From NCBI RefSeq assembly GCF_003669015.1, contig NZ_CP033069.1:4846501-4910500 (forward strand): a DNA stretch of 64,000 nt. The letters are read 5' to 3'. This DNA is from Acidovorax sp. 1608163. Its GTDB lineage: Bacteria > Pseudomonadota > Gammaproteobacteria > Burkholderiales > Burkholderiaceae_C. Of the stretch, positions 24,990 through 33,805 are shown piece after piece. Under the pieces are notes generated by a model. The model had not been told where the DNA came from. It did no database searches and worked only from the letters and a program-made list of their open reading frames with translations. Position numbers and translations under genes: made by a program. Each line of letters starts with the position of its first letter. The stretch's first letter is position 1.

Positions 24990-25685
24990 TCAGCCCTGGG
25001 CTGCAATGCCCATCAGGTGCTTTTGCCGCGCCTCGGCCAACGCCAGTAGCGCATGCAAGGCGGCCACCACCAAGGTGGAGCCCCCCTTGCGCCCACGGAT
25101 CACGATCCATGGCACTTCGTGCTGGCTGGCAATCAGGTCTTTGGACTCGGCCGCGGACACAAAGCCCACGGGCATACCCACCACCAATGCCGGGCGCACG
25201 CACTCTTCGGCGATCAGCCGGGCCAACTCGATCAGCGCCGTGGGGGCGTTGCCGATGCCCACGATGGCCCCGTCGAGCAAGCCCCGCTGGTGCGCCTTGC
25301 GCATGGCCTGCACTGCGCGGGTGGTGTCTTGCTGCTGGGCTTGCGCAATCACGTCCGCATCTGATATGAACTGGTGCGTGTACATGCCAAAGTGCGCCAA
25401 CCGCGGCTGTGACAGGCCCGAGCAGATCATCTCCACATCGGCCACCACGGGCGTTCCCCCACGCAGCATGGCGGTGATCCCCGCCTCCACGGCGTTCAGG
25501 TGAAAGTCGGTCAGGCCGTTGAACTCGAAGTCAGCATTGGCATGGATCATGCGGCGCACGATGGGCCACTGCTCGGCCGTGTAATCGTGGCCCTGCACCT
25601 CCGCATCGATGATGGAGAAGCTGTCGTGCTCAATGGCCTGCCCCGCGCGGGTGAGCTGCTCGGTGACGGTGTTGACGGTGCTCAT
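24990..25685 (-). CDS. cobH: Precorrin-8X methylmutase CobH/CbiC
   Basis: A 231-residue enzyme that moves the methyl group from C11 to C12, giving hydrogenobyrinate or cobyrinate. Seen are the family motifs RMIHANADFEFNGLTDFH (catalytic His), AGITAMLRGGTPVVADVEMI, GAIVGIGNAPTALIELARL, and PALVVGMPVGFVSAAESKD with WIVIRGRKGGSTLVVAALHA at the end. Length is slightly above the ~210 typical. The start overlaps the cbiX stop (ATGA). Confidence 0.96.
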   Translation of the reverse strand: MSTVNTVTEQLTRAGQAIEHDSFSIIDAEVQGHDYTAEQWPIVRRMIHANADFEFNGLTDFHLNAVEAGITAMLRGGTPVVADVEMICSGLSQPRLAHFGMYTHQFISDADVIAQAQQQDTTRAVQAMRKAHQRGLLDGAIVGIGNAPTALIELARLIAEECVRPALVVGMPVGFVSAAESKDLIASQHEVPWIVIRGRKGGSTLVVAALHALLALAEARQKHLMGIAAQG

Positions 25686-26647
25686 GCGGGCTGCACCTCG
25701 TGATGGTGATGATGGTGGTGATCGTTTTCGTGCAGATGCACTACGGCCTCTGCAGCCGGAGCATGGGTGTGCTCATGGCTGTGACCGTGGCCCATGTCGT
25801 GGGCAATCTCGCGGTACTTGCAACCGTCGCAGGGCAATTTGCTGTCGGGCACGCCCGCACGCAGGTCGGCCACACGCTGCTCCAGCAGGGCGAAGATTTC
25901 TTTCTCAAACCCGAAGTACGAGGCCTGCGCAAACCGCACCTGGGGGTACTGCTGGCGCAGGTGCTCCACCTGGCGGGCAATGCGCTGCATGAGCGTGCCG
26001 GTGAACAGGTAATACGGCAGCACCACCACCTGCTTCATGCCCAGCAGCACCTGGCGCTGCACCGCGCGCTCCAGGCGCGGCCAGGTGATGCCGGTGAAGG
26101 CCAGGTCCACCAGCTCGTGGTCGGTCTCTTCCATCAGCCAGCGGGCCATCTTGGCGACATCGCCATTGGCCTGGCGGTCTGACGAGCCGCGCCCCAGCAG
26201 CACCACGCCCGTGGTGGTGGGGTCGGGCATATCGAGCTGGCCCATGCACTGGCGCAAATTGCGGCGCAGCACCGCCAAAATGGGATCACAAGCCGTAAGG
26301 TGTGGGCCGTACAAAAACTCGGTGCCTGGGCGATGCTCGCGCGCGTGCTCGATGGCCTCAGGGATCTCCATCTTCACGTGGCCCGCCGCATTCAGGATGA
26401 GGGGCAGCACCAGCACGCGGCGGGCGTTGCGCCCGGCTTGCTGCAAGCCGTCGTGCAGGCTGGGGGCGGCAAATTCGATGAAACACACCTCAATGTTCCA
26501 GCCCGGCTGGCGCGCGCGCCACTGGGCCACAAAACGGTGGATTTCGTCGTTGCCCTCGCTCTCGCGTGAGCCGTGGCCGATGAGCAGGATGGTGTCGTCG
26601 TGGCGTGCGCCGAGGTGTATACCGTGGGGCGTGGCTGGGGTGTGCAT
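25682..26647 (-). CDS. cbiX: Sirohydrochlorin cobaltochelatase CbiX, long form with His-rich tail
   Basis: A 321-residue two-lobe CbiX. DDTILLIGHGSRESEGNDEI opens the first domain and GVVLLGRGSSDRQANGDVAK the second, each supplying metal-site residues. KQVVVLPYYLFTGTLMQRIA is also typical. The C-terminus has a CDGCKYRE segment and a histidine-rich tail with seven consecutive His, plausibly a cobalt store or delivery arm. It inserts Co(II) into sirohydrochlorin, the entry to the pathway. ATG 26647 overlaps the cobM stop by one base; a TTG at 26650 is less likely. Confidence 0.93.
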   Translation of the reverse strand: MHTPATPHGIHLGARHDDTILLIGHGSRESEGNDEIHRFVAQWRARQPGWNIEVCFIEFAAPSLHDGLQQAGRNARRVLVLPLILNAAGHVKMEIPEAIEHAREHRPGTEFLYGPHLTACDPILAVLRRNLRQCMGQLDMPDPTTTGVVLLGRGSSDRQANGDVAKMARWLMEETDHELVDLAFTGITWPRLERAVQRQVLLGMKQVVVLPYYLFTGTLMQRIARQVEHLRQQYPQVRFAQASYFGFEKEIFALLEQRVADLRAGVPDSKLPCDGCKYREIAHDMGHGHSHEHTHAPAAEAVVHLHENDHHHHHHHEVQPA

Positions 26648-27453
26648 CAAGAGGTCTCCGTGGGCGTGGCAGGCACGCTGGCCTTGCGAAAGCGGTGGGT
26701 GAAGCTGGCGTCGTACAGCTTGGACTTGGCCAGCGTGGGCCAGTGGCGTGCGCCCAGGTTGGGGCTGGCAATCACCATGGCCTGGCTGACCACCTTGGCG
26801 TCGCGGCAGCGCTGGCGAATGTCTGCCAGCGTGCCGCGGATGATGAGTTCCTCACCCGGCCAGCTGGCCTTGTGCACCACCAGCATGGGGGCGTCCTCGG
26901 CCCAGCCGGCGGCGCGCAGCTGCTCTTGCACCTTGTGCAGCAGGGTGATGGACAAGAAGATGCACAGCGTGCAGTGGTGGCGCGCCAGCTCGGCCAGCGA
27001 CTCGCCTTCAGGCATGGGCGTGCGGCCTTCCACGCGGGTGAAGATCACGCTTTGCGTGACCTCGGGCAGCGTGAAGCTCTCCACCGCCGCCGCTGCCGAC
27101 GCCATGGCCGATGACACACCCGGCACCACGCGCACGGGCACGCCTGCGGCATCCAATGGCTGCACCACTTCGATCAATGCGCCGTACAGCGCCGGGTCGC
27201 CGGTCTGCAAGCGGATGACTACCGCGTGCTGCTGCGCCTGGGCAATGAGCCAAGCGGCCATCTGCTCCAGCGTCATGTCTTTGCTGTCGGCAATGCTGCA
27301 GCCCGGCGGTGCCCAGCGGGTCACGGCCTCGTTGACCAGCGAGCCAGCAAACAGGATGGCGCCAGCACGCTCGATGAGCGAGCGGCCTTTGACGGTGATG
27401 AGCTCCGGATCACCTGGGCCCGCGCCCACAAACCAGACGGTGCCGACCGTCAT
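26647..27453 (-). CDS. cobM: Precorrin-4 C11-methyltransferase CobM/CbiF
   Basis: A 268-residue tetrapyrrole methylase acting at C11 of (cobalt-)precorrin-4. Motifs include VWFVGAGPGDPELITVKGRS at the start, VIRLQTGDPALYGALIEVV, VRVVPGVSSAMASAAAAVE and MPEGESLAELARHHCTLCIF. It is the first gene of the operon, about 190 bases downstream of the cobalamin riboswitch core. ATG 27453 is chosen because it places the glycine loop at the usual distance; the longer reading to 27507 adds an unconserved leader. Confidence 0.94.
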   Translation of the reverse strand: MTVGTVWFVGAGPGDPELITVKGRSLIERAGAILFAGSLVNEAVTRWAPPGCSIADSKDMTLEQMAAWLIAQAQQHAVVIRLQTGDPALYGALIEVVQPLDAAGVPVRVVPGVSSAMASAAAAVESFTLPEVTQSVIFTRVEGRTPMPEGESLAELARHHCTLCIFLSITLLHKVQEQLRAAGWAEDAPMLVVHKASWPGEELIIRGTLADIRQRCRDAKVVSQAMVIASPNLGARHWPTLAKSKLYDASFTHRFRKASVPATPTETS

Positions 27454-27639
27454 GGCTGGCGCAGGCACAAGGAGGCCCACCCTGTCCGCAAGGGAGAGGG
27501 ATGGCACGCCAAACGCCGCGCCGCTGGCACGCAGGCCAACATCAAATCAGAAACCATGGACAAAACCCGGATGCACCCAGACCCCCTGCTTCCCCGCAGG
27601 TTCTGTGACATGGGTGGGCACGTGGCTCACCCGCTTGTC

Positions 27640-27845
27640 GGCCGGTCTCCGGGCTGGCGAGGTGTTCCTGTGAATCCTTCCCAGGCCATGAAGACCCAGT
27701 GGACATGTGACGCAGGCTGAAAGCGGTGCTTTCTCTCGCTTACCGTTGCGGGGGCAGCTCAGGTTAAGGGCGACTCGTGGTGGGCCGCGCTCTCCCGATT
27801 CCCGTTTAACTGTGCCGTCGCAATGACGGCACGAGCACCAACGGG
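27640..27845 (-). promoter_or_regulatory. Cobalamin riboswitch
   Basis: Read on the minus strand it has the ordered cobalamin-aptamer elements: TTAAACGGGAA, GCCCCCGCAACGGTAAGCGA, CCACTGGG, TGGGAAGGATTCACAGG and GCCAGCCCGGAGACCGGC. It lies between the hydrolase gene ending at 27887 and cobM, and would repress the cobM-...-ferredoxin operon when adenosylcobalamin is abundant. The leader continues about 190 bases to cobM with GC-rich hairpins that could act as the expression platform. Confidence 0.93.
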
Positions 27846-27886
27846 GGCGAGTATAGGGCACGGCACCGTCAGGGCACCTGCAGCCG

Positions 27887-28903
27887 TCAGCACAACCCCT
27901 GGCCTGGCGTGCGGGCCCATTGCTCCAGCCCATACCACACCCCTTGCACGCCATCTGTGTCTGGCGTCTGCAGGCCGTGGTTGGCCCCCGCCAAGCTGCG
28001 CATGCAGTATGGCGCTGTACGACCCTGGGCAACCCGGGCAAATTGCCGGTACGCAGCCGCAGGCACAAGCTCGTCCCTCTCACCCCACACCTGCAGCAGC
28101 GGCCAGGGTCCGTCAACGAGGGGCTGCTGCACAGACCAGTGCCACAGGTCTCGCCAGTAGCGCAGGCTGCGGCCTTGGTGCACGATGGAGTCTGGGGCTG
28201 TGCTGGCCTGCATGCGGTCCAAGGCGTCCCAATCGGCACTGTGGCCCGTGCGCAGTGCCTGAAGCCGCCCGGCTTCGCGCGGGTCCAGGCCACTGCCAGA
28301 AACCATCACCATGCCCGCCAGTCCAGGCCCGGCAGCCGCCGCCAAGGTGGGCAGGAGTTCCACCCCCTCGGAGATCCCGACGAGCAGCAGGGGCTGCGGC
28401 GGACCATCCACACGGGCAGGTGGCGGCATGGCGACGATCTGCTCCAGCGCAGCCCGGGCGTTGACCGCCCAGTGGGAGAGGCTGTCCGTCCGCACAAAAT
28501 GGGGCGGGCAATCGGCAGGTGCGGTGGTGTCCTGAGGATGCACGCCGGGCTTGTGCAGCACCGTCACCTGGGCATGCAGCAGGCCCCTGAAGTAGCGGTC
28601 TGCCAAGGGGCCCATGCCCGCGCAGCCAGAGCCCGGAATCACCACCACGCGGTAGCGCAAGGGCGGCGCCAGGGTACCGCGCTGCAGCGCCCACAGCGCT
28701 TGCGCTGGGCCCTCACCCACACTGATCCCACTGAGCCGCAGGGGCATAAATCGCACGGCGCCCTGCCCTTCAGCGGTCTCTGCAGGCGCAGGCGTCCGCG
28801 GTGCAGCGCAGCCGGGCAAACCCGCGACAGCGCACGCAAAAAAGGCCAGCGCAAGGCTGGCCTTCACGGTGCGCTGGCGCAGCGAGGGCGCCATGGCGTT
28901 CAT
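27887..28903 (-). CDS. Alpha/beta-hydrolase-like lipoprotein
   Basis: A 338-residue protein with a lipoprotein signal (hydrophobic ASLALAFFACAVAGLPGC, Cys about residue 32). The hydrolase fold is suggested by VVVIPGSGCAGMGPLADRYF (oxyanion region), a nucleophile elbow VGISEGVELL (G-x-S-x-G), a late Asp/Glu (VWGERDELVPA) and a final His in GANHGLQTP. The substrate is unknown. The first ATG at 28903 is preferred to a GTG at 28909. It ends just upstream of the cobalamin riboswitch but is probably not part of that operon's product set. Confidence 0.7.
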   Translation of the reverse strand: MNAMAPSLRQRTVKASLALAFFACAVAGLPGCAAPRTPAPAETAEGQGAVRFMPLRLSGISVGEGPAQALWALQRGTLAPPLRYRVVVIPGSGCAGMGPLADRYFRGLLHAQVTVLHKPGVHPQDTTAPADCPPHFVRTDSLSHWAVNARAALEQIVAMPPPARVDGPPQPLLLVGISEGVELLPTLAAAAGPGLAGMVMVSGSGLDPREAGRLQALRTGHSADWDALDRMQASTAPDSIVHQGRSLRYWRDLWHWSVQQPLVDGPWPLLQVWGERDELVPAAAYRQFARVAQGRTAPYCMRSLAGANHGLQTPDTDGVQGVWYGLEQWARTPGQGLC

Positions 28904-28922
28904 CGCCACGCAGTGCCCGGCA

Positions 28923-29888
28923 TCACTTTAGGATGATGACCTGATCAGGCTGCTGCGGGACAGGCATCGGCTGGGGTTGGCCGCCGTCTGCAGGGTAGGC
29001 CATCGGCTGTGGAGGCCGCACGCCACGGGACAAGTGCGCATCGGTGTAGCCCAGTTGGGTGGCCAGTTGCACGTACACGTCTTGGGCCAGACTTTGCGAG
29101 GTTTCGCGGATCACCTTGGCACGGTTGGGTGGGGCAATGTCGCCACGCGTGGACAAAATCTTGGTGTCGTTGCCCTGGCCCTGGGCCGAGAACGCTGCCT
29201 TGATTTCATAGGTGCGGGTGTTGATCAGAGAAAAGTCGGCCAGCAACTGCAGGCCGTACTGGCGTGTGGCGCTGCTGCTGCCTTGCAGGGGCGACAGGGC
29301 ATCGGTGAAATCGATGCTGGAGACCACGCCGAACAGCACGTAGTCGGCGCCGTTGAATTCGCCCTTCTTGATGCGGGCGATCACATCGGTCACCTGGGGC
29401 TGTGCCTTGGGCGTGGCCATCTTGCCGCCCTGCACTTGGTTGAGCACCTGCTCGGCCTTGGAGGCCTGGGGCGCACCGGCGTCAAAGCCCTTGCCCTGCA
29501 CCAGGCGGAAGTAGGTGCCTTGCAGCAAAGCGCCCTTGATGTCGTTGGTGTAGCCGCCCAGCTCGCGCTGCTCGATGTAGCTGTAGCTGCCCGCCACATA
29601 GGTGCCACTGGCCTGCTCGGACGCCTGCACTGACTGGCTGCCAGAGTACGAGCCACCGCCACCATATGCCCCATGGCTGTGGCTGCCGCCCTGGCTGCTG
29701 CGCGCACTCATCTGGGCGCTGCGCTGGTAGGCGCCCGCCACAAAATACTCGGACACGCGCTGGGCATAAGCCAAGTCGGTCACAGCAATCTTGGGGGCCG
29801 CATTCTGCGCCTGGGCGCTGCCGCCCCAGGCCAGCGTGGTGGCGGCGATCACGGCCAGTGCCGTGTGCAAAGTGGTTCTGCGTTGCAT
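28923..29888 (-). CDS. CsgG/LpoB-like secreted protein with Ser/Gly/His-rich insert
   Basis: A 321-residue protein with a Sec signal (ALAVIAATTLAWGGSAQA). PKIAVTDLAYAQRVSEYFVA opens the mature part. A Ser/Gly/Tyr/His-rich segment of about 35 residues follows (residues ~62-98), then an LpoB/CsgG-like core (VTDVIARIKKGEFNGADYVL, FGVVSSIDFTD, TYEIKAAFSAQGQGNDTK) and a Pro/Gln-rich tail. It lies downstream of lpoB with a 197-base gap that holds a 90-base repeat. A role with the envelope lipoproteins upstream is inferred from position. Confidence 0.6.
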   Translation of the reverse strand: MQRRTTLHTALAVIAATTLAWGGSAQAQNAAPKIAVTDLAYAQRVSEYFVAGAYQRSAQMSARSSQGGSHSHGAYGGGGSYSGSQSVQASEQASGTYVAGSYSYIEQRELGGYTNDIKGALLQGTYFRLVQGKGFDAGAPQASKAEQVLNQVQGGKMATPKAQPQVTDVIARIKKGEFNGADYVLFGVVSSIDFTDALSPLQGSSSATRQYGLQLLADFSLINTRTYEIKAAFSAQGQGNDTKILSTRGDIAPPNRAKVIRETSQSLAQDVYVQLATQLGYTDAHLSRGVRPPQPMAYPADGGQPQPMPVPQQPDQVIILK

Positions 29889-29990
29889 GGTGTGCTCCTT
29901 GTGAGCTGACGGGAATTCAGGGATGAATCAGACGCAGTGCAATCCAAAACGCACATCGTCCGATACTGGCGCGGTCGATACCAGTGGCCG

Positions 29991-30080
29991 CCGCGCAAGG
30001 GCCGCCCCGCCGCGCTGGCGGCGTCCCCCTTCCCGCGCCAAGCGCGAGAGAAAGGGGGAAGCGGCAAAGCCGCTCAGGGG
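29991..30080. repeat. Dispersed ~90-base repeat, copy 1
   Basis: GC-rich repeat starting CCGCGCAAGGGCCG, containing CCGCCGCGCTGGCG and ending AGCCGCTCAGGGG. A second copy at 48755-48840 is about 90% identical by eye with small gaps. It lies directly behind the lpoB stop and could form a strong hairpin. Confidence 0.85.
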
Positions 30081-30085
30081 GTTCT

Positions 30086-30697
30086 TTACTTCTTGCTCGT
30101 TTTGCGAATCTCTTTTTCGTCCTGCCATTCGATCGTGCCTTCCTGCACGTCAAACATCTTCAGCGTGAACTTGTAGAACACGTCCTTGGTGTTGTTGTTC
30201 TGCTTGACGATGCTGGTCAGCTCGCCTTCGAGCTGGTACTTGGCCGCCGTCATCTGGCCGACCTTGGCCGTGGTGTTCTGCTTGTACAGGCCGCTCTGGT
30301 TCTGGCGCTGCAGTTCGTCCACGCCCTGCTGCATTTCGTTGATGGAGCGCGTGAAGCGCACCTTGCCCGACTTGACCAACGCGGTCTGGATCGAGTTCAT
30401 CACATTGGTGGTGTCGATGTACTCGCTGGTCTTGTTCTTGACGGTGGAAATGGTCACCGTGGGGCGACCCTGGAAGATGCCGGTTTCCAGCAGGCTGCCG
30501 GTCATCTTCTCGGCAATCATCTGCAGGTCGGACGAGCCGAATTCATTGGTCACCAGTTCCACGCCCTTGGCGTCGCCGTAGTTGACCTGGCGGTCAAAAC
30601 GCACGGTGGGGGAGGACAGGTTCTGGCAGGCCGACAGGGCCAGCGTGCTGGCCGCAAAGGCCACGATGAGCGCAGTGCGCTGGAAATTGCGTTGCAT
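30086..30697 (-). CDS. lpoB: Penicillin-binding protein activator LpoB
   Basis: A 203-residue lipoprotein: signal IVAFAASTLALSAC with lipobox LSAC|QN, then VELVTNEFGSSDLQMIAEKM, GRPTVTISTVKNKTSEYID, and KYQLEGELTSIVKQNNNTKD with YKFTLKMFDVQEGTIEWQDE. These match the LpoB (YcfM) family, outer-membrane activators of the PBP1b glycosyltransferase/transpeptidase. The gene neighbour ycfL supports this, as ycfL and lpoB are adjacent in enterobacteria. Length and fold segments are complete. Confidence 0.9.
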   Translation of the reverse strand: MQRNFQRTALIVAFAASTLALSACQNLSSPTVRFDRQVNYGDAKGVELVTNEFGSSDLQMIAEKMTGSLLETGIFQGRPTVTISTVKNKTSEYIDTTNVMNSIQTALVKSGKVRFTRSINEMQQGVDELQRQNQSGLYKQNTTAKVGQMTAAKYQLEGELTSIVKQNNNTKDVFYKFTLKMFDVQEGTIEWQDEKEIRKTSKK

Positions 30698-30744
30698 GGT
30701 TTTCTCTCTCTACAAAACGGTCAATGCGTTGTGCGGTCCGCGCA

Positions 30745-31140
30745 TCAGCGCGGTTCGACATTCATTTCAAGGCGCATGTCCACCGCAGCTGCGGTGGGGG
30801 CTACGCTTTTGATGGTTTGCTGGCCCAGGCCCAGCACGGTGAGCTGCTTCCACGACTCACCATCGCCCACCTGGTTGCCCACGTTGTCCAGCCACTTGAA
30901 GCGGTAGAACAGCGTGCGGTCGCTGCGCACCGAGCTGGACAGGTCGGCCTGCACCGCCAGGATGTCGTTCTTGCGCACCAGGCGCATCTCGCGCACAGCG
31001 ATGCCGTTGGCTTCACCGCGCAAGGCCACTTTGGAAGCCACAGCGAGCGGCGTGGCAGGGTCGTGTTGTTGGGCGCTGGCAGCGCCAGCCAAACCCACGC
31101 AGGCGGCGCAGATGGCGCTCAGGATGATGCGGTTGGTCAT
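30745..31140 (-). CDS. YcfL-like periplasmic protein
   Basis: A 131-residue secreted protein (signal ILSAICAACVGLAGAASAQ) with a single small beta domain: VREMRLVRKNDILAVQADLS, then RTLFYRFKWLDNVGNQVGDG and a C-terminal DMRLEMNVEP. This resembles the YcfL/DUF1425 family that accompanies LpoB; its function is unknown. In YcfL a lipobox is common; here the Cys residues sit within the signal without a clear lipobox. It lies 47 bases upstream of lpoB. Confidence 0.75.
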   Translation of the reverse strand: MTNRIILSAICAACVGLAGAASAQQHDPATPLAVASKVALRGEANGIAVREMRLVRKNDILAVQADLSSSVRSDRTLFYRFKWLDNVGNQVGDGESWKQLTVLGLGQQTIKSVAPTAAAVDMRLEMNVEPR

Positions 31141-31197
31141 TCAAAAGACTCCTTCAGGCAAATCGTGAAATGGGCCGATGGTCTGGGCGGGATGCGC

Positions 31198-32718
31198 TCA
31201 GTTTTTAGCGGCAGGTATCGGGGCAGCCGTGGGGGACTTGGCCACAGGCTTGCTGGTCGTGGTGCGCGTGGCGGTGCGAGCGGCGGGCTTGGCCGCAGGG
31301 GCGGCGGCTTCCACAGGCACAGAGCCTGCAGGAGCGAGCTTGCCCAGGCTGGCCACATCGCCCATCAGCACTGTGTTTTCGTACAAGCGCAAGGGCACCA
31401 GGGCGTACTGGCCGTCGATCCTGATCGGATCGGGCAAGGCGCGGCCATTGACGCTGACCACATGCTCACCTGGAGGCAGGTAGCCACGGGCAATATAGAC
31501 CCGGCCCGGCAACATGCGCCACAGGCGGTCATCGGCCACTTCGGTGGCGGCAGAGGCCACCGCACCAATCAGGCCACCCACCAGGCCACCGCGCTTTTGC
31601 AGCTCGTTTTGCACTACGCCTTTGGCCACAGCGCGGGTCACACCACGCAGCACCATGCCGGGCATTTCGTCCTTGAGGGCGCGACGGGCCATCACGTTCA
31701 CGTCCACCACCTTTTCCAGCTTCAGGTTGGTACCTGCGGCCGACAGCGTAGTGAGCAGCGGGTCAGTGGAGGGCTCGATGATGGGGTAAGAGATGCTGGC
31801 GGTGACCATGCCACGGCCCGTGGGCACGGGAATGGTGAAGGCCTTGGGCTTGCGCGCAGGCGCGTCACCGGCTTCGACCACGAACAGCACATCCGTCATG
31901 CGTTGGCGGCGCTTCCAGGTGAAGCTGGTACGGTTGTCCAGGCCGCGCAGACCCTCTTCCAGCACCCCCGTTTCAGGCTTGAGTTCAATGGCTTTGCGGT
32001 AGCCAGGGGCGGCCAGGCCAGACTCGCCCAGCACTTCGTACATGAAGCCTGCCAGGTAGTGGCTCAGGGCGTTCTGGTAGCCGTTCTTCAGCGCCAGCAC
32101 TTCGGGGTCGTTGAGGGTTTCAACGGGGTAACCGTTGAGTTCCTTGCCGCCTGCAGCGGCGCCTTTGGACTTGGCTTCTTCTTCCGCCGCCAGGGTTTCC
32201 TTGGAGCGGAACTCGGCAATGATGGCCTCGCGCTCGTGCGTGCGCTTGATATCGACCCGGGCGTTTTCAAAGTCGCCCACGGCCACGCGGTTCAAGGCCA
32301 GGCGGGTGGTGAGCCACACCTTTTCGTAATCCTGGCCTTCATAGTTCTTGAGCCGCTCGCTGATCAGGGCGGCACCCACGGTGCCCATCAGCTTGGAAGG
32401 GTTGGTTTTGGCGGTTTCTTCCCATTCTTTGACCTTGATGTCTGCCAGCAAGAAAGCGTTGGTGCTGTCCTGGTAGCGGCGGTCCATGCGCAGCAATTCG
32501 CCGCGTTCCAGGTTGTAGAGCAGCGCGGTCTTGTCGTCCTCGCTCTTGGCAGATGCCTCCAGTTGCTGCAACGCGGCTGGAATGCCGCCCGTGCGACCGG
32601 CCGACTGCACATCGGTGGCCAGCTTGTCATGGCTTTGCATGCTGGCGCAGCCCGTCAGAGCCGCGCTCAGCGTCAGCACCCACAGCAAACGGGGGCGAAA
32701 GTGCGCAAGAGTTTTCAT
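31198..32718 (-). CDS. COG3014-family lipoprotein
   Basis: A 506-residue lipoprotein (VLTLSAALTGC|ASMQSHDK). The N-terminal half is helical and TPR-like (DKTALLYNLERGELLRMDRR, NGYQNALSHYLAGFMYEVLG). The C-terminal half is beta-rich (VYIARGYLPPGEHVVSVNGR). An Ala/Lys/Thr-rich tail of about 50 residues ends it. The family occurs with LpoB and YcfL, and a role in envelope or cell-wall synthesis is inferred. It is first in a four-gene leftward cluster. Confidence 0.82.
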   Translation of the reverse strand: MKTLAHFRPRLLWVLTLSAALTGCASMQSHDKLATDVQSAGRTGGIPAALQQLEASAKSEDDKTALLYNLERGELLRMDRRYQDSTNAFLLADIKVKEWEETAKTNPSKLMGTVGAALISERLKNYEGQDYEKVWLTTRLALNRVAVGDFENARVDIKRTHEREAIIAEFRSKETLAAEEEAKSKGAAAGGKELNGYPVETLNDPEVLALKNGYQNALSHYLAGFMYEVLGESGLAAPGYRKAIELKPETGVLEEGLRGLDNRTSFTWKRRQRMTDVLFVVEAGDAPARKPKAFTIPVPTGRGMVTASISYPIIEPSTDPLLTTLSAAGTNLKLEKVVDVNVMARRALKDEMPGMVLRGVTRAVAKGVVQNELQKRGGLVGGLIGAVASAATEVADDRLWRMLPGRVYIARGYLPPGEHVVSVNGRALPDPIRIDGQYALVPLRLYENTVLMGDVASLGKLAPAGSVPVEAAAPAAKPAARTATRTTTSKPVAKSPTAAPIPAAKN

Positions 32719-33058
32719 TTTTTTCCTAGGAGAACGGTAAACGGGATCTCAGAAAGCCCTGCAGGACCCATCACATCCAGCCCGGTAGGCCAACGCGCAC
32801 CAAGTCTGTGCCGCCGCAACGGCAGGCGAAATGCGCATGGAAACCGGGCAATCAACGGGATGGATCGGGTGTCACGGTGCGCCCCCTCCCGGCGCGCAAA
32901 CGTGTCAGGCAGCCCCCTCAAGCTGTGAGTTTTCTGGAAATTGTGTTGGCAGATGTAGCCAGCCGGGAATGTAGCAAAACGTTGTATCTTTTCTGTAACC
33001 AAGCGGGCCTGCAGCGGCGCCAGCAGGTGGGAGTAGACAAGCGGCTCGGCCATGGCGA
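32719..33058. other. Intergenic region upstream of the COG3014-lpoB cluster
   Basis: 340 bases without a supported gene. A reading frame through it on the minus strand has no recognisable product and is treated as a shadow. The segment 32936-33000 is less GC-rich than its surroundings (GTAGCAAAACGTTGTATCTT) and probably carries the leftward promoter of the lipoprotein cluster. No clear terminator or RNA structure was seen. Confidence 0.4.
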
Positions 33059-33805
33059 TCACCGGCGCTGGTCCTGCAATGGCATGCGGTAAATCCACAC
33101 CACCCGCCCACCCGGGGCCCGCAGCTGGGCGCGGGGCAGCACGCCAGGCACAGCAAACTCCAGGCTCACCAGCCAGGCGCCGGGGGCCATCTCGGCCTGG
33201 GCCTTGGCCGCAGCGCGGGCCATGCTTTCGGGCCGCTGAAACAGGTACACCATCTGGTAGCCGCTCCAGTCGGCCTTCCACATGTCGGCCCGGCGCACCC
33301 GGGCCCAAGGACAGCGCAGCGCGCAGGCCACCCGCAGCAGCCAACTCCACTCAATACCGTGCAGCGCCGCATCGGGGTAGGCGTGGCGCAGGGCCAGCAG
33401 GCCATCGCCCAGGCCGCAGCCTGCATCCAGCACCTTCGCGCTTGCGGGCAAAGGGGCCTGTACAGCCAAGGCCTGCAGGGCATGGCGGGGGGTAGGGAAC
33501 AAGGGGGCATCACGCCAGGCGTTGAGCGGGTACACCAGCAGCAGCAGCGCCAAAGGCACCAGCCAGGCCCAGGCGGGCAAGGTGGCCATGCCCGTCAATG
33601 CCAGGGACAAGGGAAAGCCCACCGCTATCAACCCGCGCCGCCACCAGCTTTCACCCAGCAAGCTGGCCGCTGTGCCCAGCAGGCAGGGCAGCAGCATGGC
33701 CCACAGCGAAGGCACCACGGGCTGGAGCGTGATGAACAGCAGCCAGGCAGCCGCCCAGGCCAGCAAGGCAGGCAAGGGCCAGGGCAGGCGCAGGGACACC
33801 ATCAT
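33059..33805 (-). CDS. Membrane-anchored SAM-dependent methyltransferase
   Basis: A 248-residue protein with four hydrophobic segments in its first ~105 residues (LPALLAWAAAWLLFITLQPV, AMLLPCLLGTAASLLG, GLIAVGFPLSLALTGMA, AWLVPLALLLLVYPL). A class I methyltransferase domain follows: VLDAGCGLGDGLLALRHAYP is the SAM loop, and LHGIEWSWLL and VRRADMWKADWS fit later strands. The C-terminal part of the fold is short. The substrate is unknown. An ATG at 33805 is preferred over a longer reading to 33871 with a Cys-rich leader. Confidence 0.7.
   Translation of the reverse strand: MMVSLRLPWPLPALLAWAAAWLLFITLQPVVPSLWAMLLPCLLGTAASLLGESWWRRGLIAVGFPLSLALTGMATLPAWAWLVPLALLLLVYPLNAWRDAPLFPTPRHALQALAVQAPLPASAKVLDAGCGLGDGLLALRHAYPDAALHGIEWSWLLRVACALRCPWARVRRADMWKADWSGYQMVYLFQRPESMARAAAKAQAEMAPGAWLVSLEFAVPGVLPRAQLRAPGGRVVWIYRMPLQDQRR

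Noticed and set aside
32715..33350. A 211-residue minus-strand frame upstream of the COG3014 gene
   Set aside because: No recognisable domain, overlaps the methyltransferase gene in another frame and ends in the leader of the lipoprotein gene.
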